NCBI RefSeq assembly: GCF_008298015.1
Contig: NZ_VTPX01000001.1
Coordinates: forward strand, 124,001-188,000
Length of the DNA stretch: 64,000 nt
Source: Salinicola corii
GTDB taxonomy: Bacteria; Pseudomonadota; Gammaproteobacteria; Pseudomonadales; Halomonadaceae
Direction: 5' to 3'
A program made the position numbers and the translations under genes. The notes beneath the pieces are model-generated. The model was given only the letters and a program-made list of their open reading frames with translations, did no database searches and was not told the origin of the DNA. Of this stretch, positions 45,724-55,338 are shown in pieces (position 1 is the first letter of the stretch; the number at the start of each line of letters is the position of its first letter).

Positions 45724-46596
45724 TCACTCCGCATCGTCGAGACCGATGTCCAGCGCCGGCGAGGACTGCGTGATGCGCCCGACCGAAATGAAATCGACGC
45801 CGGTCTCGGCGATGGCGCGGATGGTCTCCAGACGCACGCCGCCGGAAGCCTCCAGCAGGACGCGACCATCGACCATGGTCACGGCGCGCTGCATCTCTTC
45901 CACCGACATGTTGTCGAGCATGATCACGTCGGCGCCGGCGGCCAGCGCTTCCTCCACTTGATCGAGACGGTCGCACTCGACCTCGACCTTGGTCAGTACC
46001 GGCACGCTGGATTTGGCTCGGGCAACGGCGACGGTGATGCTGCCGCAGACGGCGATGTGGTTGTCCTTGAGCATGATGCCGTTGTCCAAACCCAGGCGGT
46101 GATTGCGCCCACCACCGCAGGCCACGGCATGCTTTTCCATGGCACGCAGGCCCGGCGTGGTCTTGCGTGAGTCGATCAGTTGCGCCCTAGTGCCGGCGAT
46201 ACGCTCGATGTAGGTAGTGGTGACGGTGGCGATGCCGGAAAGGTGTTGGGCCAGATTCAGTGCCGTACGCTCGGCGGTCAGGATGCTGCGCGCCGGTCCT
46301 TCGATCTTGAGCAACGTGGTGCCTTTGTCGACCTGCTGGCCATCCTTCGCCAGCACTTCGACCTTGATGCTGGCATCGTAGAAGGTGAACACGCGAGCGG
46401 CAGCAGCAAGGCCAGCCAGCGTCATCGGCTCGCGGGCGCGCATCTCGAAGCGGGCGGGCAGCTCGGCGTCGATCAGTAGCGTGGCGGTGAGATCGAAATA
46501 GCCGATGTCTTCGCGCAGGAAAGCGCGGATCTGGTCGTCCAATACCAAAGGATCGAGCTGCCAGGCTTGGGGGACGTTGCGATTTTCTGGGGTCAT
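45724..46596 (-). CDS. nadC: Quinolinate phosphoribosyltransferase (nicotinate-nucleotide pyrophosphorylase, carboxylating)
   Basis: A 290-residue NadC. It converts quinolinate and PRPP to nicotinate mononucleotide, CO2 and pyrophosphate in NAD synthesis. Family residues are intact: R110, R144-K145 in DSRKTTPGLR, R167 in GGGRNHRLGL, K177 in LKDNHI, E205/E207 in KVEVECD and D228 in MLDNM. ModD, a NadC relative near molybdenum genes, was considered, but the sequence reads as NadC. It is first of three tightly spaced genes (nadC, kinase-phosphorylase fusion, SIR2-like), none of which includes nadA or nadB. That placement in a nicotinate-degradation region suggests a specialised or second copy. 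Confidence 0.87.
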   Translation of the reverse strand: MTPENRNVPQAWQLDPLVLDDQIRAFLREDIGYFDLTATLLIDAELPARFEMRAREPMTLAGLAAAARVFTFYDASIKVEVLAKDGQQVDKGTTLLKIEGPARSILTAERTALNLAQHLSGIATVTTTYIERIAGTRAQLIDSRKTTPGLRAMEKHAVACGGGRNHRLGLDNGIMLKDNHIAVCGSITVAVARAKSSVPVLTKVEVECDRLDQVEEALAAGADVIMLDNMSVEEMQRAVTMVDGRVLLEASGGVRLETIRAIAETGVDFISVGRITQSSPALDIGLDDAE

Positions 46597-46830
46597 GGCT
46601 CGAATGTCCTTATTGGTTTTTGTCCTGGTTTCGTCGTAGAGATAGCGCACTTTGAGCGCGGGCGCTGAGAGTACCGTCACGCAACCGGGCTACCAGAGTG
46701 GCACGGAGGCCTGCGCTATCTCCAAAACGCGACTTGGCAGCGTGCCATCTAGGGCGGTGTCAAGGCCGTCGATATGGCATGGTAGGAGATGGTACTCCTC
46801 GCGGCACGGAGTAAGAACAGAACGAGCGGT

Positions 46831-48141
46831 TCAACGGTTGACCTGATGTTTGGGCAGGGCAATGACCAGCAGGCAGGCCAGCAGCAGAGTCGCCGCGAAG
46901 CAAAGCAGGGCGATCACGTTGCTCCCGGTGAGGTCGAGAATCCAGCCCATCAGCGAATTGCTGACCAGGCCGGCAATGTTGGCCAGCGAGCAGGCCAGCG
47001 CGAACCCCGTCGCCGCCGCTTGCCCCTTGAGGAAGGTCGCCGGCAGGCTGAAAAAGACCGGGATCGCTCCCATGATCGCGCAGGACGCGATGGCGAACAC
47101 GATCACGGTCGCCACGGCGTCGTGGGCAAATAGCGTGCTCAGTGACATCGCCGTCGCGCCGATCAGAAACGGTACGATGATGTGCCAACGGCGTTCACGG
47201 TGGCGGTCCGAACTGAAGCCGACCAGCAGCATGCCGATCAGTCCGGCCAGGCTGGGAATCGAGGTCAGCCAGCCAATGGTCGAAGCTTCGGTCACGCCGG
47301 CGTTGCGGATGAACGTTGGTAGCCAGAAACCGATGGCGTAGGCGCTCAGCAGAATGGCGAAATCGATACCACCCAGCATCCACACCTTCAGATTGAAGAA
47401 ACCGTCGTGAAAGGTGGTCTGCTGGCTCGGGTTGGTGGCATTGTCGCGGGCCAGCTCCCGCGCCAGGATGTCGCGCTCGTCGTCGCTTAGCCATTTGGCC
47501 CGATGCGGGGTATCGGGTAACGCGATCAGCAATATCAGTCCCAGTAGAACGGTGGGAATCGCTTCCAGCAGGAATAGCCATTGCCAGCCGGACAGCCCGT
47601 GCCAGCCATCCGCATGGGCCATGATCGAGCCGGAGACCGGCCCGCCGACGAGGCTTGAGAGTGGCAGACCGATCATGAATAGGGCGATGATGCGGCCTCG
47701 GCGCCAAGAGGGGAACCAGCCGGTCAGATAGAACAGCACACCGGGCAGGAATCCAGCTTCCGCCGCACCCAGCAAGAAGCGCAATAGATAGAACTGCCAA
47801 GCCTGGGTTACCAGCATCGTCAGACCGGAGAGGATGCCCCAACTGATCATGATGCGGGCGAGCCATAGCCGTGCGCCGACCTTCTCCAGCACGACGTTGC
47901 TTGGCACCTCGAACAGGATGTAGCCGACGAAAAACAACCCGGCGCCGAGACCGTAGGCGGTCTCGCTGAACGAAAGCTGCTCGGCCATCTGCAGCTTGGC
48001 GGAACCGATGTTGATCCGATCGAGATAGGCCGTCAGATAGCACAATCCCAACAGCGGAATCAGGCGCCAGATCACGCGTTGGTAGAGTTCGTCATGGGAT
48101 GACACCTCTGCAGTGCCGCCCACCGAGGAGGGGATGGACAT
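46831..48141 (-). CDS. MFS transporter, ACS family, NicT-like
   Basis: A 436-residue, twelve-helix major facilitator of the anion:cation symporter (ACS) family, seen in YLTAYLDRINIGSAKLQM, LGAGLFFVGYILFEVPSNVVLEKVGAR, GAAEAGFLPGVLFYLTGWFP and the long central loop. ACS members carry organic acids. In P. putida the nicotinate cluster includes an MFS gene, nicT, and this gene sits between nicC and nadC on one strand, so nicotinate or a hydroxylated intermediate is the likely substrate. I start at 48141 (MSIPSS); an in-frame ATG at 48153 exists. Confidence 0.82.
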   Translation of the reverse strand: MSIPSSVGGTAEVSSHDELYQRVIWRLIPLLGLCYLTAYLDRINIGSAKLQMAEQLSFSETAYGLGAGLFFVGYILFEVPSNVVLEKVGARLWLARIMISWGILSGLTMLVTQAWQFYLLRFLLGAAEAGFLPGVLFYLTGWFPSWRRGRIIALFMIGLPLSSLVGGPVSGSIMAHADGWHGLSGWQWLFLLEAIPTVLLGLILLIALPDTPHRAKWLSDDERDILARELARDNATNPSQQTTFHDGFFNLKVWMLGGIDFAILLSAYAIGFWLPTFIRNAGVTEASTIGWLTSIPSLAGLIGMLLVGFSSDRHRERRWHIIVPFLIGATAMSLSTLFAHDAVATVIVFAIASCAIMGAIPVFFSLPATFLKGQAAATGFALACSLANIAGLVSNSLMGWILDLTGSNVIALLCFAATLLLACLLVIALPKHQVNR

Positions 48142-48412
48142 AGCGATTCCCAATCGTTGTTGTTGCTATTGTTGTTTGCCACCGCCAATCTGATGCGATC
48201 GTCGAGCTGGCAGCCGTGGCGCCGGATCTTCATCGTGCTGCCATGAGAGCTTCGGGCGGCATCGAATCTTCGTTGTCATTTGTTCTTGTTGGTACCTTTC
48301 CTGCCTTGTCCGGTCATCGCTCCCGGACTTTTCGTACAGAGCCTGGAGATCGCCGATGCTCTGGCCGATGTTATTTTGCCTGGGTTTCAGCCATGGCTGT
48401 GGGGCAAGGCGA

Positions 48413-49591
<1,179 letters not shown>

Positions 49592-49827
49592 TTAGGCAAT
49601 GTTTCGCGGTCAGGCATGACTTGGTCGAGCGCCCGACAAGACTCAGCTCTTGCGATTACTGTTTTGTGCAGCAAGCGTTTTACTTTCTAAAAAGAACGTA
49701 TACGCTGGTTTTTTATAAGTCAACAATTCCTTGTCAGAGCGTTACGGGAGTCGGTTTGAACATTGGGTTTTGTGTAAATTGCTGTTTTTGTTGTTAAATA
49801 TAAAAAATTGCGAGTTTTTCAAACACC

Positions 49828-49857
49828 TTGTTTTACGCTCCTGGAGGATGGTATAAA
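49828..49857 (+). promoter_or_regulatory. Putative sigma70 promoter of nicA-nicB
   Basis: A -35-like TTGTTT (49828-49833) and a -10-like TATAAA (49852-49857) are separated by 18 bases. Transcription would start near 49865, just before the palindrome at 49879. It fits the consensus moderately; the -10 differs by one base. Confidence 0.5.
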
Positions 49858-49878
49858 TTCAAAACGCGTCATTTAAGG

Positions 49879-49908
49879 CGTAAGCACTATAAATGCACAG
49901 TGCTTACG
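49879..49908. promoter_or_regulatory. 30-base palindrome, candidate operator of nicA-nicB
   Basis: Perfect 10-base arms CGTAAGCACT and AGTGCTTACG flank a 10-base AT-rich spacer. The site lies about 15 bases after the predicted transcription start and 52 bases before nicA, ideal for a repressor that blocks transcription. The nearby MarR protein is the natural candidate to bind; part of the arm (GTGCTTA) recurs before its own gene. Confidence 0.65.
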
Positions 49909-49960
49909 AGTTTGCACCACGGTAGTGCCAAATCTACGAACAATCCCAATCGAGAGCGGC

Positions 49961-50455
49961 ATGACGGACAGCATTGCTTTGCGGGTCAATGGTGAAATGC
50001 GGCATCTGCCGCTCGACCCTGCGACGCCATTACTTCAAGTTTTACGCAACGACCTCTGTCTCAATGGCCCTAAATACGGTTGCGGTCTGGGGCAGTGCGG
50101 TGCCTGCAGCGTTCTGATCGAAGGGCGCGTGGCCCGCGCCTGTGTGATATCTCTGGGCGCCGTGGCTGGTCGCGATGTCGTCACGCTCGAGGGCCTAGGT
50201 GAATCGGGGCAGCTCGATCCGGTGCAGACCGCTTTCATCGATTGTCAGGCGGCGCAATGTGGCTACTGCCTCAACGGTATGATCATGACGGTGCGAGGTC
50301 TGCTCAATCACTGCATGCGACCGTCGCGTGAAAAGATTGTCAGTGCGCTCAATTATAATCTCTGTCGCTGTGGAACCCATGTCGAAATTCTTGAAGCCGC
50401 CATGCTGGCTGCCGAGCTCGATGCAGCCGGCATGGCGCCGAGCGAGGTCGAATGA
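49961..50455 (+). CDS. nicA: Nicotinate dehydrogenase small subunit, [2Fe-2S]
   Basis: A 164-residue iron-sulfur subunit. The plant-type cluster motif is GCGLGQCGACSV, and the second cluster uses CQAAQCGYCLNG and NYNLCRCGTH, as in all xanthine-dehydrogenase-type small subunits. Its size and domain order match NicA of P. putida. It passes electrons from the molybdenum site to the cytochrome subunit. The start at 49961 follows GAGAG. Its stop overlaps the next gene's ATG (ATGA), so nicA and nicB are translationally coupled. Confidence 0.9.
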   Translation: MTDSIALRVNGEMRHLPLDPATPLLQVLRNDLCLNGPKYGCGLGQCGACSVLIEGRVARACVISLGAVAGRDVVTLEGLGESGQLDPVQTAFIDCQAAQCGYCLNGMIMTVRGLLNHCMRPSREKIVSALNYNLCRCGTHVEILEAAMLAAELDAAGMAPSEVE

Positions 50456-53400
50456 GGTCGCCGTCTGCTTCGCGTGCCGGGCGTCCGCCACTTCCTGGTC
50501 ACTTCGACGATCGGCTCGGTCTTCTGCGCTACGCCGTGGTCATTCGACCACCCTCGGTCAGTTTTCACCAAGGGGACTTCAACTGCTCGAGGTTGCTGGA
50601 TATCGACCACGCCTCGCTAGGCGAATGGTCGGCCCAAGTCGCCGTTGTCGAGCTCGGCAATTTTGTGGCGGTCGTTGCGGCCGATCCGGATCTAGCGCGA
50701 CATGCGGTTCGACGTCTGCGTTTGCACTGGGAGGCGTCGTCTGCACTGGCCGATGTCGCGGGTCAGGCCGATAGAAACGAAGGCGAGAATGGCTCGACGC
50801 TGAACGCTCACCGGCCGGGTACGATGGCAAGGCGCTACGGCTGGCCCAATCGATTGCGTTGGGGTGAGCGTGCCGGCTGGGTCGTCGCCGATGTGTTGCC
50901 GACTCGGGCCAGTCTCTGGGTTGACACTGCCACGTCGGACGCGCTACGCGATGATCTCTCTACATTGCTGGCGTTGGCACCGGCGGCGATCTCTCTGTTC
51001 AGCGAGCGCAGCGATCATGGCGGGCTGAGCCTTGGCCGTCTCGCCTGTGACGATGCCGCGGCGGATGCCGCTTTGATCTCGCGACACATCGAGGCGCCGA
51101 TCGCGATCTGGCTGGATGCCGATTATCAACGTGACGTCGACGCTCTTGGCTTGGCCGAGACGTGGGACGTGGAGGCCAGCGGTGCGCATGCCCTGGATGC
51201 TGTGTCGCAGCAGTACGGAATGGCGAGGCACGCACCCGCCATGGCACTGTTGCTGACCGGCCTCACCGAGCTCGAAAGAAGCCCGGCACCCGCCAGTCGG
51301 CCAGCAGAATCCCCCTATCGGCGTGCCAATCCCGTTGTAAAAGTCGGCGATCAAGGCGGCGGAAGCGATGGCATGCGTGTCTTCGCCGAAGAGTCATTCT
51401 TGGACGAATGGAGTCGGCAGCAAACCAGCGATCCGCTCGAGTTACGCTTGCGGCATCTCGATGACAGTCGCGGTCAGGCCCTGATCGAGGCGGTACGTCA
51501 GCGTGCTGAATGGCGTCCTGTACCGACCTCCGGCGCAACCATTGATTGCTCGACGCCGCTGACAGGCCGGGGCTTTGCTTACTGTCATTTGCCAGATACG
51601 AATGGGGAGTGGGAAAGCGGGACCCGTTCCGCTTGGATTGCCGATGTCACCGTCGATCCGGTAACGGGAAACGTGCAACTGACCCGTCTAGTGGTGGGAC
51701 AGGATGCCGGTGAGTCGGTCAATAGTGAGGCGCTGACTTCAGCGCTGCGGCAGCAATTACTGCCTGAGTCATCATTGCTTCTCCGGCACGATGGAGGCAT
51801 CGACGAATGGGGGGATCCAACCGTCACTCCCCGTTCGATGCTGCCGGCCATCGATACCCTAACGCTGAATACCTCCGGTGTGCCTCCCGCTGTCACGACC
51901 GACGCCTTGACGCCCGGTGGCGTTGACAGCGGATGGGTTGACGCAAGGGCCCACTTCAATGCACAGACCCTGGCTCCGGGAACGGCGGCCATCGCCAACG
52001 CACTGTGCGATGCGACGGGGCTGCGCTTTCGTGAGCCACCTTTCACTGCAGCGCGAATCCGAGCGGGGCTGCGTGAGCAGGCGGCCGCTGATTCTGATCA
52101 AGCCCCCGACTTTGGTCGACGGCCTGAATCGACACTCTTTGGTACGAGACGACGGCGTCGGAGAAGGTGGACCAGCGCTGTCGTGGCCTCGCTGCTAACG
52201 CTTGGCGGTGCGGCGGCGACGGTATTGCCGTGGAAGGCATCGATCGCTCCGATTCCGCGCCCCGCATCGGATCTCTACTCCGAGGCTGCCATTGAGCGCG
52301 GCCGATTGGTCGCCGAGGCAGGTGACTGCGCAGTCTGCCATACCGCTGATGAAGATGGGGTGGCCAACGCAGGTGGTCGAGCCTTCGAGACGCCGTTTGG
52401 TACCGTCTTCAGCACCAATATCACCCCCGACGAAGCGACGGGTATCGGCAATTGGTCCTTTGGTGCGTTCGAGCGTGCCATGCGCCACGGCATTAGTCGC
52501 GACGGACATCATCTCTATCCGGCCTTTCCCTACACAGCGTTCGCCAAATTGAGCGATACAGACATGCAGTCGCTCTACGCCTACTTAATGACGCAGCCGG
52601 CGGTTCCATCCAGGTCCATCGAAAACGATATACGCTTCCCGTTCAATATCCGCGGATTGATGGCGGGCTGGAATCTGTTGAACCACGATCCCAAACCATT
52701 CACGCCGGACCCGACGCAGAGCGCGCTGTGGAATCGCGGTGCTTATCTGGCCGAGGGCGTAGGGCACTGTAGCGCCTGCCATTCGCCGCGTAATGCCATG
52801 GGGGCGGAAAAGCGTGGCGATGACTACTTTGCCGGTGCGCTGATCGACGGCTGGGAGGCGCCGGCGCTGAGTCAGTTGTCGAAGTCGCCGGTGCCATGGA
52901 GCGAAAGTGCCTTGTACGATTACCTACGCACGGGTCGCGCGGCGCAGCATGGTGTTGCCGCTGGGCCGATGGCGCCGGTGGTGGCCGGTCTGGGGGAATT
53001 GCCAGAGAGTGATGTCCGCGCTATCGCCCACTACGTGGCGTCGTTCATGCCGACTGCGATCGATGCCGCGCAGGCGTCCGATCTGGCTGATGAACATGTG
53101 GCGCTCACGGCTGCTGCGCCGCCGGGTTTTGATGCCGGAGAGCGGCTCTATCGTGGCGCTTGTGCCTCCTGTCATGAAGGTGGCGACGTGCCGGTTTATT
53201 CCCGGGCGGAGACGTCGCTGGCGCTCAACACGAATTTGCATAGCGATCGCCCGGACAATGTCATCCAGACGATTCTCGATGGTGTCGTGGCGCCCCATTC
53301 ACGCGCTGGCAACGCTGGCGACATGCCGGGGTTTCGTGCCGATTTCAGCGATAGCCAACTGACAGCACTGGTGAGTTATTTACGTGGCCGTTTCGCACCT

Positions 53401-53466
53401 GATCAGCCGGCCTGGGAGCATCTTTCCGAGAGAATCGGCGAACTGCGCGGCGAGGCAGTACCGTGA
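50452..53466 (+). CDS. nicB: NicB-like subunit: degenerate molybdopterin domain + membrane anchor + triple-heme cytochrome c
   Basis: A 1004-residue fusion. Residues about 15-545 resemble the C-terminal two thirds of the 758-residue molybdopterin subunit at 39238-41514 (compare FVAVVAADPDLARHAVRRLRLHW, LVVGQDAGESVNS, and ALCDATGLRFREPPFT), but the first 210 or so residues of the domain are missing. The cofactor loops are eroded, and the expected catalytic glutamate is alanine (A504). A basic stretch (RRRRRRR, 566-572) and a membrane helix (about 574-595) follow, then a triple cytochrome c: CAVCH 626-630, CSACH 773-777 and CASCH 904-908. Normal NicB combines an active molybdopterin domain with the cytochrome. 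Here the hemes likely pass electrons to the respiratory chain, while catalysis comes from another subunit. Confidence 0.85.
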   Translation: MRSPSASRAGRPPLPGHFDDRLGLLRYAVVIRPPSVSFHQGDFNCSRLLDIDHASLGEWSAQVAVVELGNFVAVVAADPDLARHAVRRLRLHWEASSALADVAGQADRNEGENGSTLNAHRPGTMARRYGWPNRLRWGERAGWVVADVLPTRASLWVDTATSDALRDDLSTLLALAPAAISLFSERSDHGGLSLGRLACDDAAADAALISRHIEAPIAIWLDADYQRDVDALGLAETWDVEASGAHALDAVSQQYGMARHAPAMALLLTGLTELERSPAPASRPAESPYRRANPVVKVGDQGGGSDGMRVFAEESFLDEWSRQQTSDPLELRLRHLDDSRGQALIEAVRQRAEWRPVPTSGATIDCSTPLTGRGFAYCHLPDTNGEWESGTRSAWIADVTVDPVTGNVQLTRLVVGQDAGESVNSEALTSALRQQLLPESSLLLRHDGGIDEWGDPTVTPRSMLPAIDTLTLNTSGVPPAVTTDALTPGGVDSGWVDARAHFNAQTLAPGTAAIANALCDATGLRFREPPFTAARIRAGLREQAAADSDQAPDFGRRPESTLFGTRRRRRRRWTSAVVASLLTLGGAAATVLPWKASIAPIPRPASDLYSEAAIERGRLVAEAGDCAVCHTADEDGVANAGGRAFETPFGTVFSTNITPDEATGIGNWSFGAFERAMRHGISRDGHHLYPAFPYTAFAKLSDTDMQSLYAYLMTQPAVPSRSIENDIRFPFNIRGLMAGWNLLNHDPKPFTPDPTQSALWNRGAYLAEGVGHCSACHSPRNAMGAEKRGDDYFAGALIDGWEAPALSQLSKSPVPWSESALYDYLRTGRAAQHGVAAGPMAPVVAGLGELPESDVRAIAHYVASFMPTAIDAAQASDLADEHVALTAAAPPGFDAGERLYRGACASCHEGGDVPVYSRAETSLALNTNLHSDRPDNVIQTILDGVVAPHSRAGNAGDMPGFRADFSDSQLTALVSYLRGRFAPDQPAWEHLSERIGELRGEAVP

Positions 53467-53598
53467 GCGATGCCCGCACCGAGGATTCGACGGCAGTAGA
53501 CAGCATGCGTTTAGTGGCGTGAGTGCAGCCGCGTGAATTCGGCAGTATGAGTTTGACAACGATGATTTCGACAACAATAGCAACAAAGGAGTGACGCA

Positions 53599-53787
53599 AT
53601 GAATCCCCGCCGCTGGATATGGGTTGTCTGGGCGCTGGTCCTGCTGTGTTACGTGGTGCCCTACGGGCTGCTCGGACAGGTGCAGGCCTGGTACGGCAGT
53701 TTTTTGTTCTGGTGTGTCGTCGGCGTACTGGTCATCGTCGCCAACATCATGATCACCCAGGGTTTCAAAGACGAGTCGGAGGGCTGA
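53599..53787 (+). CDS. Small two-helix membrane protein, partner of an SSS symporter (DUF3311-like)
   Basis: A 62-residue protein with two membrane helices (residues about 6-27 and 33-53) and a short charged tail (GFKDESEG). Small proteins like this commonly precede sodium:solute symporter genes. It has a good ribosome site (AAGGAG), and its stop is 3 bases before the symporter start, so the two are coupled. It may be an accessory subunit of the transporter. Confidence 0.78.
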   Translation: MNPRRWIWVVWALVLLCYVVPYGLLGQVQAWYGSFLFWCVVGVLVIVANIMITQGFKDESEG

Positions 53788-53790
53788 GCC

Positions 53791-55320
53791 ATGAGTACCG
53801 GTCTGATCTGGGGGGCAGTCCTCATCTATCTCGTGGTGGCCGTGGTGGTCGCCTATCTGTCGCGGGGCGAAGCGACCAACGGTAAAGGCGTCGACATGTC
53901 CGGGTATTTTCTCGGCAACCGGCAGATGAACGGCTTCGTCTCGGCGTTGAGCTACAGCGCGACGACCTACAGCGCCTTCATGATGGTAGGGCTGGCAGGG
54001 CTGACCTATGCCGGTGGCGTCGGGGCGTTCGGCTTCGAGATCGTCTACTTCGCCGGCGTGTCGCTGGTGGCGATCTTCGGGCCCAAGTTCTGGGCGGTGG
54101 GCAAGCGCTTTGGCTACGTCACCCCCAGTGAAATGCTGGGACACCGCTACGCTGATAAGAAGGTCGCGGTAGCGACCGCCGTCGCCAGTTGCCTGTTTCT
54201 TATCCCGTACGCGGCGGTGCAGCTGGCAGGTGTCGGTTATCTGCTGGCGGGGATGAGTGGCGGGGCGATCTCGTTCACCACCGGCGTGGTGGTGGCGACG
54301 ATCCTGGCGATCCTGTTTTCCTATATTGCCGGGATTCGTTCGGTGATGTGGACGGACTCGCTGCAGGCGCTGTTCATGATCGTCGCCTCGACGCTGGTCG
54401 CGCTGCTGGTGGTGCACTCGCTTGGCGGCTTCTCGGCGCTGTTCGATACGCTCGCCACGGAGCATCCGACCTCTCTCACCGTGCCCGGGCCGGGGCTGTT
54501 CAGCTTCACGACGTTTCTGGGGCTAACGATTCCGTGGTTCTTCTTCAGCCTCTCTAACCCTCAGGTGAGTCAGCGGCTGTTCATGCCGGCGTCGCTCAGA
54601 TCGATGCGCCAGATGCTGATCGGCTTTCTGATCTTCGGCTTCATCTACACCCTGGTCTCGGTGCTGTGGGGCTTCTCTGCGCTGGTGGCGTTCCCCGATC
54701 TGGCCAAGTCTGATCTGGCGACGCCAACGCTGCTGGCCTCCGAGCACGTGCCGCCGGTGCTGGGCGTGATCGTGATGGTGGGTATTCTGGCGGCCGCGGT
54801 GTCGACCATCGATTCGATCATGCTGACGCTCTCCTCGATGCTGTCGCGGGATGTCTACGCCAATGTGGCGACCGGCGCCAGCGAGGCGAAACAGCTCAAG
54901 GTAGGCAAGTGGGTACTGCCGATCATCGCGATTCTCGCCTTTCTGTTCGCGGAGCTGCAGCTCAGCCTGATCGCGGTGCTCTCCGTGGCGGCGTCCACTG
55001 GCCTCGTCGTCATCGTGCCGGCGATCATCGGCGCCTTCTACTGGAAGCGTGGGACGTCGGCCGGTGCGCTGGCCAGCATCGTGATCGGCGGCCTGGTCGT
55101 CATCGGTCTCTACGTGAGTGGCGCCACACCGCTGGGGCTGCCGGCGGGCATCTGGGCGCTACCGGTCGCCGTGGTGCTGTTCGTGGTCGTGAGCCTGATG
55201 ACCAATTCGAACCGAGAGTCGGCCGCTGAGTTCATGAGAACAGCGGGCACGGCCACGTTGACTGGTGTGAGTAGCCGCGCTGACGTCAGTTCCGGCGTCT
55301 CGCCCGACAGTCGCATCTAA
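53791..55320 (+). CDS. Sodium:solute symporter (SSS family)
   Basis: A 509-residue transporter with about 13 helices. Family features are YFLGNRQMNGFVSALSYSATTYSAFMMVGLAG, VTPSEMLGHRYADKKVAV, and GIRSVMWTDSLQALFMI, with the sodium-site region ILAAAVSTIDSIMLTLSSMLSRDVYANV. SSS members couple Na+ to uptake of carboxylates, amino acids, sugars or bases. It follows nicB by 130 bases on the same strand, so a link to nicotinate or its products is possible. A terminator lies 29 bases after the stop. Confidence 0.88.
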   Translation: MSTGLIWGAVLIYLVVAVVVAYLSRGEATNGKGVDMSGYFLGNRQMNGFVSALSYSATTYSAFMMVGLAGLTYAGGVGAFGFEIVYFAGVSLVAIFGPKFWAVGKRFGYVTPSEMLGHRYADKKVAVATAVASCLFLIPYAAVQLAGVGYLLAGMSGGAISFTTGVVVATILAILFSYIAGIRSVMWTDSLQALFMIVASTLVALLVVHSLGGFSALFDTLATEHPTSLTVPGPGLFSFTTFLGLTIPWFFFSLSNPQVSQRLFMPASLRSMRQMLIGFLIFGFIYTLVSVLWGFSALVAFPDLAKSDLATPTLLASEHVPPVLGVIVMVGILAAAVSTIDSIMLTLSSMLSRDVYANVATGASEAKQLKVGKWVLPIIAILAFLFAELQLSLIAVLSVAASTGLVVIVPAIIGAFYWKRGTSAGALASIVIGGLVVIGLYVSGATPLGLPAGIWALPVAVVLFVVVSLMTNSNRESAAEFMRTAGTATLTGVSSRADVSSGVSPDSRI

Positions 55321-55338
55321 CCCATAGAAGCTTGCCTT

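Noticed and set aside
43658-45976. A longer frame giving a 772-residue version of the kinase-phosphorylase fusion
   Set aside because: The extra 86 residues are Arg/His-rich, lie within the nadC gene in another frame and have no family similarity; the ATG at 45718 is directly before the P-loop domain.
45724-46596. NadC gene read as the molybdenum-linked relative ModD
   Set aside because: All quinolinate phosphoribosyltransferase residues are present and the sequence blocks are NadC-like; proximity to molybdenum genes alone is not enough.
49911-49930. Possible sigma54 promoter on the minus strand (TTGGCAC before nicA)
   Set aside because: The GG and GC elements are two bases too far apart, and no fit to the -12 element remains.
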